In this document: positions 37,604-47,000 of the stretch, in pieces
How positions within the stretch are numbered: position 1 is the first letter of the stretch
Layout of the letters: each line of letters starts with the position of its first letter
IMG/VR virus record: IMGVR_UViG_3300037264_006128
Location: 1-64,000 of that record
DNA from: a virus
Reading direction: 5' to 3' (one strand)
Length of the DNA: 64,000 nucleotides
Notes under the pieces: model-generated
Database searches by the model: none
What the model saw: only the letters and a program-made list of their open reading frames with translations
What the model was told of the DNA's origin: nothing
Program-made: the position numbers and the translations under genes

Positions 37604-38065
37604 TCATTTGGCCCCCACCCCCAACAACCACGCCAAGAACAAAACCAACAGTGACCCGACCACAGATGATCCACCACACAATGCGACAATTACTCCGTAA
37701 CGGCCTCGCAAATGCTCAAGTGCCTCTGCACGTTCGGATCGCAGCATTTCTGTATGTTCGGCCCGCTCATCTTCGCGCTCTTTTCGCGTGTCCTTCATCA
37801 CCTGATCAAAGTGCCTAGAACAGTTGGCCTTGATCGAGTCGATGGCCCCGTGCAGATCGCTGCACATACGCTCCACCTCTCGCGTGCGTGCCAGCAGGCC
37901 AGTCATCCCGTTGCCGTCGCCGCGCACCGCAGTCACCATGGCAGTCATGTCCCGCTGCAACACTCCGAGAATCGTGGAAGCATCACGCAACTCTCCCGTG
38001 AGTGATGCCACCAGAGCGTTGCTGCTCGTGACGGCGTGGGCGAGTTCGCGGATCAGTTGCTCCAT
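37604..38065 (-). CDS. Coiled-coil protein with C-terminal membrane helix (153 aa)
   Basis: Residues 1-115 form a long amphipathic helical region rich in Arg, Glu and His. About residues 124-150 are one hydrophobic helix ending in LAWLLGVG. The layout suits a membrane-tethered scaffold or holin accessory. It abuts the receiver gene. Confidence 0.5.
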   Translation of the reverse strand: MEQLIRELAHAVTSSNALVASLTGELRDASTILGVLQRDMTAMVTAVRGDGNGMTGLLARTREVERMCSDLHGAIDSIKANCSRHFDQVMKDTRKEREDERAEHTEMLRSERAEALEHLRGRYGVIVALCGGSSVVGSLLVLFLAWLLGVGAK

Positions 38066-38551
38066 CTACTCACCTTTGGTCACGCCCAGTGCGCGTGCCG
38101 TATCGCTTAATGCCTCACGAATCTCCACCAGCTCACGCTCGATGCGGCAGCGGAAGATTGCGTATCGCAGTGTGTGTGCGACCATGAGTGGCGACAGCGC
38201 CGTCTTGGGGATGATTTCATCGGCCCCGTCTTCGATCCACTCGATTGCCGACTTGTCGTGCTCGGACGTTGTAAACACAACAATCGGCACGTCGGGGGCA
38301 AGTCCCTTGAGCCGTTGCACGGACTCCGTGCTGTTCGCGCCAGGAACCGTCGCGTCCAGCAGCACTACATCAGGTGGTTGCCGAATCGCCTCCTCCATCA
38401 TGTCCAGTGTGGCTAGTGTATTCACCACGAAGGGCGCGGTGGTTTCTGAGCCATTGGCAAGCCACTCGCGCACACGTTGGGCAGTCTCGTGCTCTGCCTG
38501 GACGACCAGCACACGAATCGGAGGAGGAAGCAGTCGGCTGCGATGATTCAT
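38066..38551 (-). CDS. Orphan response-regulator receiver protein (161 aa)
   Basis: The ATG overlaps the upstream stop. Residues 12-135 form a CheY-like receiver: strand IRVLVV, phosphoacceptor Asp 66 in VVLLDATVPG, Thr 94 in VFTTSE and Lys 116 in IPKT. The acidic pair that binds Mg is not conserved (Gln-Ala-Glu at 18-20 instead of Asp-Asp/Glu), so phosphorylation may be altered. A C-terminal helix of 25 residues follows instead of an output domain. Receivers are rare in phage late operons. Confidence 0.75.
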   Translation of the reverse strand: MNHRSRLLPPPIRVLVVQAEHETAQRVREWLANGSETTAPFVVNTLATLDMMEEAIRQPPDVVLLDATVPGANSTESVQRLKGLAPDVPIVVFTTSEHDKSAIEWIEDGADEIIPKTALSPLMVAHTLRYAIFRCRIERELVEIREALSDTARALGVTKGE

Positions 38552-38742
38552 AGATCCCTCACGCGACCAACGAACTCTTGCATCTCTTCCGTCACGCCCC
38601 GCAATCGCGCTTGTACATCCTCCAACTGCGCGCATGTGTCGCGCAGGCAAACGGGGGCATCTAGGGGCCGCGCATACGACAACCGCAAGTAGCGATCCGG
38701 CACTGCCGCAACGAGCATCGTGGGCGCGACGACTAAGCACAT
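38548..38742 (-). CDS. Hypothetical small protein (64 aa)
   Basis: The ATG overlaps the stop of the upstream gene (TAATG) and the stop overlaps the next ATG. A hydrophobic N-terminus is followed by a charged helix (QLEDVQARLRGVTEEMQEFV). Family unknown. Confidence 0.45.
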   Translation of the reverse strand: MCLVVAPTMLVAAVPDRYLRLSYARPLDAPVCLRDTCAQLEDVQARLRGVTEEMQEFVGRVRDL

Positions 38743-39029
38743 TACTTCTTCTCGTCCACGAGAGCAGTAGCTGTTGCGACCCGCTCCTCTTTGCGCAACT
38801 CCGGCAAGGTCTTGTTCATCTCGCCGGCTGGGATTAGGCCACCGAGGCCCTGCATCGCTGCGGCAACAAACAGCCACGTCTCGCGGTCTATGAGCATGAA
38901 CATGAACGCCGGTAGCGTCCAGGTAATAGCTGCGGCAGACAGCCCAGCTCCACCTGTCAGCAGAACCAGCCGGGCGTACCGCGCGAACGCCGATTCGTCC
39001 CAGAGTAGTCGCTTCAAGAATGCAAGCAT
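38742..39029 (-). CDS. Two-helix membrane protein, holin candidate (95 aa)
   Basis: GGAGCGAG precedes the ATG. Two hydrophobic helices, about residues 20-48 and 52-68, and a charged cytoplasmic tail (ELRKEERV, DEKK) resemble class II holins. The endolysin lacks a signal peptide, so a holin must exist; this is the best candidate, but it lies 5 kb upstream of the endolysin. Confidence 0.45.
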   Translation of the reverse strand: MLAFLKRLLWDESAFARYARLVLLTGGAGLSAAAITWTLPAFMFMLIDRETWLFVAAAMQGLGGLIPAGEMNKTLPELRKEERVATATALVDEKK

Positions 39030-39040
39030 CTCGCTCCTCC

Positions 39041-40957
39041 TTATCCTGGCGCCTGGTAGTAGTGCGTCCGTGTCGGCGCCACCGTCCTGGTCCTAGTTGC
39101 CACTTGCCCGCAAAAAAAGCCACCCCGCAGTTCGCCGCCGTCCAGCTCCGCGCACGGCGTCTCAGGAACGGGTGTGGGCGTGATCGTGGGTGTAGGCGTC
39201 CGTGTCGCTCCGCAATATTCACAGTCAAGACTCATCTGATCCACCCCAACGCCAGCACCAGCTGATCGCATCATATTCCACGTGAATCCAGTGTCTACAC
39301 TGTTGACCAGATCGGGCGTCCAGGGGTAGTCAGACACGTACTCGATGATCTCGTCATCCGCAGGGTCGACAGAGTGCTGGACGTCCTGATAGTCGGACAG
39401 ATCGGACCCTACTGGCACGGGGGTTATTCCCGGAGCTACAAAGCGCGCATGATTATCCCAGACCCATTTTGTTCCCGGCGTTGCTGGAATCGCTCGCACT
39501 TCTACCCTGCCGGTGAGTTTGATGCCTGTCGCTTCCGTGGGAATCGGAGTAAGGTCAAATCCCGAGCAACGCATATAGCACCCATTGCCGCCATTAGGGT
39601 TGACAACGATGACTCCAGGCGTAGCCTCTCCATGCGGCGCGTACACGTTATCACTCTCCTGCGCATATTCCGGGTGTCCCAAACAATAGCCCCCTGTGGT
39701 GTTTCGGCAGTACGTCGGCTTCGCCCGCTGTGTATACAAACCGCCTGCGGGGCACGTCGGCGTGGGTGTCGCCGCTGGTGTAATTGTCGGAAGACCACGT
39801 AACCCCCAGGCGTAGTATCCCGCCGTTGGGGCATTGCATGGCCCCTCCGCAACAAAACCATTTGGATCAGTACTGAGGGTCAGGCCACGCTGAATTAGAT
39901 CGGTATTACCTTGCAGGTACGGATTCGTGGCTAGGTCTGATTGATTATGACGCAAGCCACGACACAAGTAAGCGGTTTTTGCGTCGGACGTTATCATCGC
40001 CATGCGGGCCATTCCACCGACATTAATAGCCTGCGGTTCCCTTCCGACACCAGACCAGGTGCTGGTCCATAACCAGTTGCTAACCTCAGCGTTCTTTTTT
40101 GCGGCAAAGAAGTAGTATGTTTTCCCCCCCAACACCAGATCGCCAGAGGCAACGAACCCCGTGTCTGAGAATGTCAGTAACCCAGTGCCGCACGACGTTA
40201 CACCTGTAGCCTGAAGGTAAGCGCACGACGTCGTAGTTGGCATGTCTGAGGTTTTGATTTGGTTGTATTCGGTAAAGCTCGAAGTCGTAATCGTCATCAG
40301 TACATCTGGACGCCAACCGAAATCGACCGCTTGAGTAACGCCACTGCCAATCCAGGCACCATCTGTCGCTAATGCCCAGCTTTTGCCAAAGGCGTAGTAA
40401 CAAAACCGAGTATTGTTCTGATTCACATTTTGGTTTGTCCCGAGAGTGAACCCATTATCCGTAAGGTCTAAGATTTGGGTTGTATAGCAGGTGGTTCCCC
40501 CCTGCCATCCACACGATAAATCCGATGGCATTGTGTCGGTCGCTAGAACGCCAGAGAAGTCATCGTATGCGCTTCTCACAAACACTATAGATGAGCGAAA
40601 CCCAACGGTGATCTCGCGAGCAACGCCCGTTCCTGTGTAACAGTCAAACGCAACGTCCACGAATGCGGGGGGCGTTGGGCTCGATCCAGGGGTGATTGTG
40701 GGGGTGCGAGTCCAGGTAGGGGTGTGTGTTTGTGTCGGTGTTCTTGTCAGTGTTTCCGTCGGTGTTGGGGTTCGAGTCGGAGTAATCGTCCTCGTGTTGG
40801 TCGCGGTATTCGTGGGGACAGTCGCGGTTTCGGTGGCTGTCGGAACCGTGGCCGTCTCGGTTGGCGTCTCAGTAGGGACTGTTTCTGTCGGCGACTGCGC
40901 CCACAGCGGCGCGGCGACCAGCAGGCACAGCGCGATCGCAGCAAAGGACTGCTTCAT
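39041..40957 (-). CDS. Exported Thr/Pro-repeat protein with beta-rich domains (638 aa)
   Basis: The ATG at 40957 starts a signal peptide (QSFAAIALCLLVAAPLWAQ). A tract of about 75 residues with Thr-Pro and Thr-Glu repeats follows, then about 300 residues of beta-rich sequence with regularly spaced Cys (DLSCGWQGGTTCYTT, TSCAYL, TSCGTGLLTF). A second Cys-rich beta domain and a short Thr/Pro tail complete it. The composition resembles other exported proteins in this cluster. Confidence 0.6.
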   Translation of the reverse strand: MKQSFAAIALCLLVAAPLWAQSPTETVPTETPTETATVPTATETATVPTNTATNTRTITPTRTPTPTETLTRTPTQTHTPTWTRTPTITPGSSPTPPAFVDVAFDCYTGTGVAREITVGFRSSIVFVRSAYDDFSGVLATDTMPSDLSCGWQGGTTCYTTQILDLTDNGFTLGTNQNVNQNNTRFCYYAFGKSWALATDGAWIGSGVTQAVDFGWRPDVLMTITTSSFTEYNQIKTSDMPTTTSCAYLQATGVTSCGTGLLTFSDTGFVASGDLVLGGKTYYFFAAKKNAEVSNWLWTSTWSGVGREPQAINVGGMARMAMITSDAKTAYLCRGLRHNQSDLATNPYLQGNTDLIQRGLTLSTDPNGFVAEGPCNAPTAGYYAWGLRGLPTITPAATPTPTCPAGGLYTQRAKPTYCRNTTGGYCLGHPEYAQESDNVYAPHGEATPGVIVVNPNGGNGCYMRCSGFDLTPIPTEATGIKLTGRVEVRAIPATPGTKWVWDNHARFVAPGITPVPVGSDLSDYQDVQHSVDPADDEIIEYVSDYPWTPDLVNSVDTGFTWNMMRSAGAGVGVDQMSLDCEYCGATRTPTPTITPTPVPETPCAELDGGELRGGFFCGQVATRTRTVAPTRTHYYQAPG

Positions 40958-40973
40958 GGAAGAATCACGCCCA

Positions 40974-41087
40974 TCAATCGTCTCGCTTACTGAAGAAGTG
41001 CTCACACGCGATCAACACCAGGACCACGGTAAAGAGCCCATAGAGGAAGCCGCAGAAGATCGTGTCAAGCACACCTATGTCGTTCAT
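40974..41087 (-). CDS. Possible single-helix membrane micropeptide (37 aa)
   Basis: An ATG just downstream of the preceding stop opens a 37-codon frame. It has a short polar start, a hydrophobic helix of about 22 residues ([20 protein letters not shown]) and a charged end (SKRDD). No good ribosome site is visible. It fills the gap between two exported proteins and ends 16 bp before the next ATG. It might be a holin-type or regulatory peptide. Confidence 0.35.
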   Translation of the reverse strand: MNDIGVLDTIFCGFLYGLFTVVLVLIACEHFFSKRDD

Positions 41088-41094
41088 TTCATTA

Positions 41095-42072
41095 TCAGAG
41101 GAAGATCCACGGGGTGTCGCCCCCTGGGACTTCAGTTGCGGTTGCTGTCTCGGTCATCGTGACAGTAACCGTGTGCGTTGCGGTTTGTGTCGGCGTCTCA
41201 GTTGGAACGGTTGCCGTCGCTGTCTCGGTTGGTGTCTCAGTAGGGACCGTCGCCGTCGGCGTGTTCGTCGGGGTTGCCGTCGGCGTCTCCGTCGGCGTGT
41301 TGGTCGGTGTTTGCGTCGGCGTCGCCGTCGGGGTTTCCGTCGGCGTGTTGGTCGGTGTTTGCGTCGGCGTGTTGGTCGGTGTTTGCGTCGGCGTCGCCGT
41401 CGGCGTGTTGGTCGGCGTGCTCGTGGGGACAGTGCTTGTCCGGGTTTGGGTAGGAGTTCGCGTAACCGTTGGGGTTGGGTTGTTGTAATAGATACGCACT
41501 TCAATATGGTTTACACGAGCGGTATTCGTTGTTACTCCTGTCTTTAAAACACCAATAGCGACACCCCACGTAGCAGAATTGACAAATGCGCTATCCCATG
41601 TGCTTCCCCAAAGGTCAGTAGAACCACCGTAGGTGACATACGCCTCACTTGCAGCTACGGGCCAAGCAGTACCGGACGCTTTATCGGTCCCAGTTAGGAA
41701 CCCAACCCACACCGTTTTGACAACCTTGTCCACAAAATTTGTTGATGTGCCCGACGAACTCTTCTTAAACCGTGCCTCCATACCTACCACTTGGCTTCCG
41801 ACTGGGATCGAAAAACCCCAGTTGTATCCAGCGAGGCAGTCCGAGAAGTTCCCATTAGTTGGCGCGGCAGTAGCACGATTCGTGTCGTCAGCTACTATGT
41901 AACTGTCGTTTGACCAGGGGTAGGGGGAATTACAAAGTGCGTCGCCAGTAGCCGTTCCATGGGTCGTTGACCCTGGGCTAGTCCATGCCGTTACTTCAAC
42001 CGCAAGCGTTTGCCGTGATGCAAACGCTGTGATCGCAGCAACACAAAGCAAAATGGCCAGAACTTGGCGCAT
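41095..42072 (-). CDS. Exported beta-sandwich protein with Thr/Pro/Glu tandem repeat tail (325 aa)
   Basis: The ATG at 42072 overlaps the upstream stop. A signal peptide ([15 protein letters not shown]) precedes a beta-rich domain of about 170 residues with two Cys. Then comes a tail of about 115 residues made of repeated TPTNTPT, TPTQTPT and TPTETPT units, mirrored in the DNA by a GTCGG-rich tandem repeat (41180-41460). No membrane anchor or sorting signal is seen. Probable surface or secreted adhesive protein. Confidence 0.6.
   Translation of the reverse strand: MRQVLAILLCVAAITAFASRQTLAVEVTAWTSPGSTTHGTATGDALCNSPYPWSNDSYIVADDTNRATAAPTNGNFSDCLAGYNWGFSIPVGSQVVGMEARFKKSSSGTSTNFVDKVVKTVWVGFLTGTDKASGTAWPVAASEAYVTYGGSTDLWGSTWDSAFVNSATWGVAIGVLKTGVTTNTARVNHIEVRIYYNNPTPTVTRTPTQTRTSTVPTSTPTNTPTATPTQTPTNTPTQTPTNTPTETPTATPTQTPTNTPTETPTATPTNTPTATVPTETPTETATATVPTETPTQTATHTVTVTMTETATATEVPGGDTPWIFL
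41180..41460 (-). repeat. Tandem repeat region encoding Thr/Pro tail
   Basis: Units of 12-18 bp built from GTCGGCGT, GTTGGTCGG and GTTTGCGTC variants fill this stretch. Such repeats expand and contract readily, so the tail length is likely to vary between relatives. Confidence 0.6.
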
Positions 42073-42677
42073 CACATTGCTGCAACCACGAGGTTTTTCA
42101 GCCGTGTGTGGCCGATAAGAGTTAGATGATACTCGTCACGGAAATACCTAATCCCGTAGGGCAGACCGGCCTGTGTTTCGACGACGATCTTCCCGGTGCA
42201 GACCTGCCGGATCGCAGCGCGATAGTTATCGAGTGTCAGACCGAGGGTGTTTGTCTCACCATCGTGCGCGTTCGGCGGTGGGATAACGCACACGACCTGC
42301 GCGTAGGGCCATGAATCGCACATTACCGAGTAAGCAGCGGTGAAATCGGCAAGCGTCGTAGATAGTATCCAATCGTTTGTACCGAGCAGGACGAACAACC
42401 GAGTTGCCCAGAGATCCTGCAAAGGTGGGACGTACGAGACGACTGCGCCGCCCATGTTCCAGAAAAACGGCTCAGTTGGGTTCCCCGCCGTCTGCCCCTC
42501 GCGCGCAAAGACGTGAGGCAAGAAATTCAGCGAATTGGACACCTGCCCCCACCATAAGTTATCCGTGTTCCCAAACGTGGTGTCTCGCGTGAGGCTATCC
42601 CCTACGAAAGCGACCGGCTCAAGTGTAGCCGCACACGGCGCGCAGAGGAGCGCGAGCAACAGCAACATTTTTTTCAT
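42072..42677 (-). CDS. Exported SGNH/GDSL hydrolase (201 aa)
   Basis: Residues 1-17 form a signal peptide ([16 protein letters not shown]). Block I is FVGDSLT (Ser 28), block III is LLGTND, and block V is [10 protein letters not shown], giving the Ser-Asp-His triad of SGNH hydrolases. Length is normal. It may deacylate a cell-envelope polysaccharide, either to release progeny or to modify receptors; it is encoded in the cluster of exported proteins. Confidence 0.75.
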   Translation of the reverse strand: MKKMLLLLALLCAPCAATLEPVAFVGDSLTRDTTFGNTDNLWWGQVSNSLNFLPHVFAREGQTAGNPTEPFFWNMGGAVVSYVPPLQDLWATRLFVLLGTNDWILSTTLADFTAAYSVMCDSWPYAQVVCVIPPPNAHDGETNTLGLTLDNYRAAIRQVCTGKIVVETQAGLPYGIRYFRDEYHLTLIGHTRLKNLVVAAM

Positions 42678-42680
42678 TTC

Positions 42681-43643
42681 TCATTCCCCCAACTGATCGG
42701 TTGGGTACAGCACCGACACCGACAGCAGTTTGATGTCTGCAACAGTCGTGTTAGTGGTGTCCACCACGGTGTAACAACTCAGAGAGTCACCAGAGTTACA
42801 TGGCCCGTCGATAAACACACCCAGCGCTTGCGTATGCACACGATCATTCGCCACGCCGTGAACAATGTCTGCATCCTTCTTTATACCCCAGGTATTGTTT
42901 TCTGGATCGTCACCAGTGCGGCAGTGACAGTAGAGATCAAGGGCTAGGGTGCCAGAACCAGCAGCTTGCCAGCTTGTAAACAGGAGGTTAATGGTTGTCT
43001 CACCTGACGACCACTCCTCTGGCATCCGCTCCACGCCGAAGTCAAAACGACCATCGGCATGATCAGCGCAGGTGACGGTACTCTTGAACGGGCCACTGTT
43101 GAGCTGTTCGGTTGCTTTGACACACTGGGCACCATCCACTACCCAGGCACCAGTATGGATCAGAATAGGCTTGATCGGCCAGCTCGCGGTGAAGGTATTG
43201 CTCTCAGTGGTCAGGATGCCGGACGAAGCCCCGGTGATCCCAACAACGTCATTCGGATCAACGCAATGCGAGCACGCGAGGTTCGCAACATCAACTTCGT
43301 CAGCACCGCCGTTGGAATGACGAGCAGCGTGGGTGTTGATCGTGGCGAGGTGCGCCAGGTCGCCGGTTGGCGATTGGCAGGCGTAGTCCGTGTTCGGATC
43401 CCCGCACCGGTTGTCCACATCGCCGCACCACATTTCACCACCAACGACTGCGGGCGGCACCCCGGCCGTTACGCCGCAGTTCGGGTAGAGCGTCATCCCG
43501 GCAGGCTTGCTCGGGTTCATGTTCCGCGCCGCCTGGGTATCGCAGGTTTGGACGCCCGCCACTTCAACGCAGGCCGCGCCCCAGGCAGAGACCGGCAAGG
43601 AAACTGCAAGAATAAGAAGGGTTGCTAGTCTGAGATTCTTCAT
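42681..43643 (-). CDS. Exported fibre-like or surface protein (320 aa)
   Basis: Signal peptide LRLATLLILAVSLPVSAWG; mature N-terminus Cys-rich. A THAARHSNGGADEVD segment resembles the repeat seen in phage tail-fibre proteins (HxxxHxxGG(A/T)D), followed by a beta-rich domain with Cys. Such motifs with a signal peptide are unusual: fibres are normally assembled in the cytoplasm. Confidence 0.55.
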   Translation of the reverse strand: MKNLRLATLLILAVSLPVSAWGAACVEVAGVQTCDTQAARNMNPSKPAGMTLYPNCGVTAGVPPAVVGGEMWCGDVDNRCGDPNTDYACQSPTGDLAHLATINTHAARHSNGGADEVDVANLACSHCVDPNDVVGITGASSGILTTESNTFTASWPIKPILIHTGAWVVDGAQCVKATEQLNSGPFKSTVTCADHADGRFDFGVERMPEEWSSGETTINLLFTSWQAAGSGTLALDLYCHCRTGDDPENNTWGIKKDADIVHGVANDRVHTQALGVFIDGPCNSGDSLSCYTVVDTTNTTVADIKLLSVSVLYPTDQLGE

Positions 43644-44020
43644 GCAGGGGCCTCGTGCTCGTGATCGTGCAGTATGATGCGGAAGCGAAATGCAACGTCG
43701 AATCCGTCAACATCCCCGCCCTCGTCAAATACAACACGGAAGCGGTCGCCGTCGTAGACACCAACCGGGCCTAGGTCGGTTTGCGCCTCGGTTGTGGTTG
43801 TCGCGATTGCGTTCCCACCGGGCAGGTGCCCGAACGTAGGCATGTCCCTAGTTTTGCGCTGCACGGCAAACACGCCGGAACCAGAAACGGTGGCATGCTC
43901 CACGCCGATCAGCCACGCCTTCTGCCCTGGGCCGACCGCAATGAACAGGGCGTGGGTGGTTACACCGCCAAGCGGGCCTACGATCGCCAGACATTCCGCC
44001 CTGTAGATCTCGTGTGCCAT
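43640..44020 (-). CDS. Hypothetical beta-rich protein downstream of the fibre (126 aa)
   Basis: The ATG overlaps the fibre stop and the stop overlaps the next gene. Alternating strands without Cys and a His/Glu-rich end (HDHEHE). It may be a fibre chaperone or a small virion protein; position only. Confidence 0.5.
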   Translation of the reverse strand: MAHEIYRAECLAIVGPLGGVTTHALFIAVGPGQKAWLIGVEHATVSGSGVFAVQRKTRDMPTFGHLPGGNAIATTTTEAQTDLGPVGVYDGDRFRVVFDEGGDVDGFDVAFRFRIILHDHEHEAPA

Positions 44021-47000
44021 CAGCTATCCACTGCAAGCGTAACCGTGTACCCGTCGCCGAAGGTAACCTTCAGGTCCCCATCGGCCGTGTCTACAAAGAT
44101 GGTCGCTGTGCCTGCGATGGCAGCCGGTGCGGTTACGCCGTCCGTGATGCCCAAGACGCCCGCAGCCCCGCCAAGCCGCAACGCGAGGTTTGGGTGGGCA
44201 TTGATGTCAACGCCAAGGTGGTTGTCGATCCGAACCTGGTCCCCGTCTATGGTAACCACTTCGCTTCCGGCGGGATCGCCCAGATACGTACCGCCGTTGG
44301 CAATCTTGAACTTGTCCCCATCGCTGTTATCGACCCCGAGAACCCAATCGTAAGTTCCGGTGATGCAGAAGTGGATGTACGTGTCCGCATCGCTGTCGTT
44401 CTCGATCTTCATCCATGCGTGTTCGTTGGCCGTGTTCCGGTAGATGTGCAGCATGGACTCTGGCGTCGGCAGCACTGTTTCTGGGGTTAACAGCAGGGTG
44501 CCCGCCAAGAGGCTATCTTCCGTGCCCGTCTGTTTGATGCCCCATCGGTTTGTTGCCGTGCCCGTTACCGTGAATGCCGGAAGGAGGAGGCCAACAGCGT
44601 CCGTTGCTTCCCCCGCCACGGAAACCGCAGCTTCAACCCCAGCAAGAACAGCAACCACGCCACCTGTAGCCCCGGCGTACGCCCTGCCGTACACGCCAAC
44701 AACCTTTGCGGCGGTACCGCTGCCGTAGTGTAGGGCATATCCGTAGAGCCCGGAAAGATTCGGATAATTGCCTGCGGTAAGATCCATCGCGCACGCAACG
44801 GCGGACGCTGCCCGGCCTTGCACTCCCGTGAAACCAGCCACAGAAGCTGAAGCGGGGTCCGCTTCGACGCTAGCATAGGCCGCCGGTTCGAGAGTAGCCC
44901 CAATCGCGGTGTAAGATGCTGGCTCGACACTCAGAAAGCCGGGCCTCGTAGGGTACGACGTTGCATCGTGGACAACGACGGAACCCGTACCGCTTAAGAC
45001 CTCGAATCCCTTCGACGGCTTTACCGAACTGCCGAAAATCGTACGCCCCGCGAACACGTTGCACTGGTCCGTGCTCGGCTGGTAAATCCCGTAGTTGTTC
45101 GTTGCCGATGCGCCAAGGTCGTCTGCGATGTACACCCGGTAGGCGTTGGTCATCGTAGCGTTGTTAGTGATGCCGACGTACAGGCCGTAGGCGTCTGTGA
45201 TCGTACCGCTGCCGTCGTGGGTAACCTGGGCGTAGAGCGCGCGTAGGCGGTTAAGATCGCCGCTTCCCGTGGGCCAAATGTGGAAATAGCCTCCGTCCGA
45301 GTTGTAGCTGTCGCCAGATCCGGTAACTGTCAACGTGCCGCTGAACAGACGGAACGTTTCCCCCGCAGCAGCACCGGTGAGCGTTGCGGTGAGGTTTGAG
45401 ATGAAGGCGAAGGCGCTTGTGTGCTCGGATGGGGTAACATCGACACGTACCATGCCGTCGCTTTGGATGGCGCGATAAGCCTGGTCCCCCGCCACCACAT
45501 AGAGTGGAACGGTGGTAGAGGCTGCCGGCGTGGCAACTTTGAGTAGATAGTTCGAATCGCCAGTGCCTGCCGCCTCTTCGGTGACCACGAACCCTAACTG
45601 GTTGTCGTTGCCACTGAAGTTCCACCGCCACGTTTGGGTGTATGCCTCGCAGTCTATTGTGCTGGCTGCGGCGGCGTCCCCAAGCCCAGAAATGTACCCA
45701 AGCGGGCCTACTACCACACCAGCGTCGTCTTCTGTGTACAGCCCGTCTGACTTGAAGAACAACCGCCAGTGATCGGCATCGGGATCGCCAGCCGGGTTCC
45801 CCGCCAGTTCCCGCCACAGGATGGTGCGGTCATCTGGGATCGAGAAAACGTGGGTTGAGCCGTCTAGGATCTCCAGGTACCGGCCAACCCCATCGCTAGT
45901 AAGCCGCAACAACGGTTTGTCGTCTGTAACGTTGTCTGCGAAAATCTCCACGATCGCTTCTGCAGGTGCAGATGTGGAATCCCTGTAGAAATACCCAGCC
46001 CGCCCGGTTGTCGAACTGCCGTAAATCCCAGTACCAGATGCGCTGCTTCCGGTCGTGCCGACACCAATCGTTCCGGTTCCCTTCACGCCGCTCTTGCCGG
46101 CGGTGCTTGCGCTACCTACGATAGCGTCCTTGCCATCGCCGACGACGTTGAATTCCCCGCTGCCAGAGAATGCGTTGATGCAGACGCTTGCGGCATCGCC
46201 GTCAACAAAGAACAGCGGAGTTGCGCCCGTTCCGTACACGGCGAAGTCGTAGGCGGACTGTGTCGCGTTGACAACGAACGCGGTGTTCCCAACTGAGACG
46301 ATCTCGTCACTCCCGATATACGCATACAGTAAACCGGCGTCTGGGCTTGCTACCTTCAGAAGCAACGCCGCCTGCGTTGCGGTGGCATCCTGGTCTTCAA
46401 TCTGCACCACAGGTTCGGTTGGGGAACTTTGCGCCCGCAGAAAATACCCAGCCTGCACTGCGCCCCCGCTGGCCATGATGGTTGCGCCTAGATTGCCCGG
46501 CGTTGTGGCCGTTGCCCCATCCATCGCCGCCACGATCGCACCGTAGGCCGTACCGCCCTGCCCCAGGGCGTAGATTGCCGGCCGCGCGGTGCCCACAGAG
46601 GAAGCGTGAAATACCCCAAGTGCCGTGCCGGAAGCGTTCACGAACACCGCATTCGTGCCTGCGTCGATGTTGAAGGCGTACTCTAGGCCGGTTGTTTCGA
46701 CACGCAAGTTCCAATCAGCCCCAGCGTCGTTGAACACGGTGTCCGTTGTCGCCGGTTGCCGCAGGGCGTACTGCGTGTGGTCGTCGTCGGCAAGGCCGGC
46801 CAGATCCCCGTGGTGCACAACGCCGCCAGTCAGCACGGGGCCGACTTCCACGCCGGCATCGCTGACGTAGTACAATCCACCTGCCTTGAAGTACAACTTC
46901 CATTGGCCTGTACTTGGAACAACCGGCTTCGCGCCAATTTCGGTGACAAGTAAGCTGTGGGCGCCAAGCTGCAGGTCCCCGGCCATCACTCTGGTGCCGT

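Noticed and set aside
40985-40991. CTTACTG in the late region, as if another palindrome copy
   Set aside because: No left arm lies 19-20 bp upstream; a single heptamer is expected by chance.
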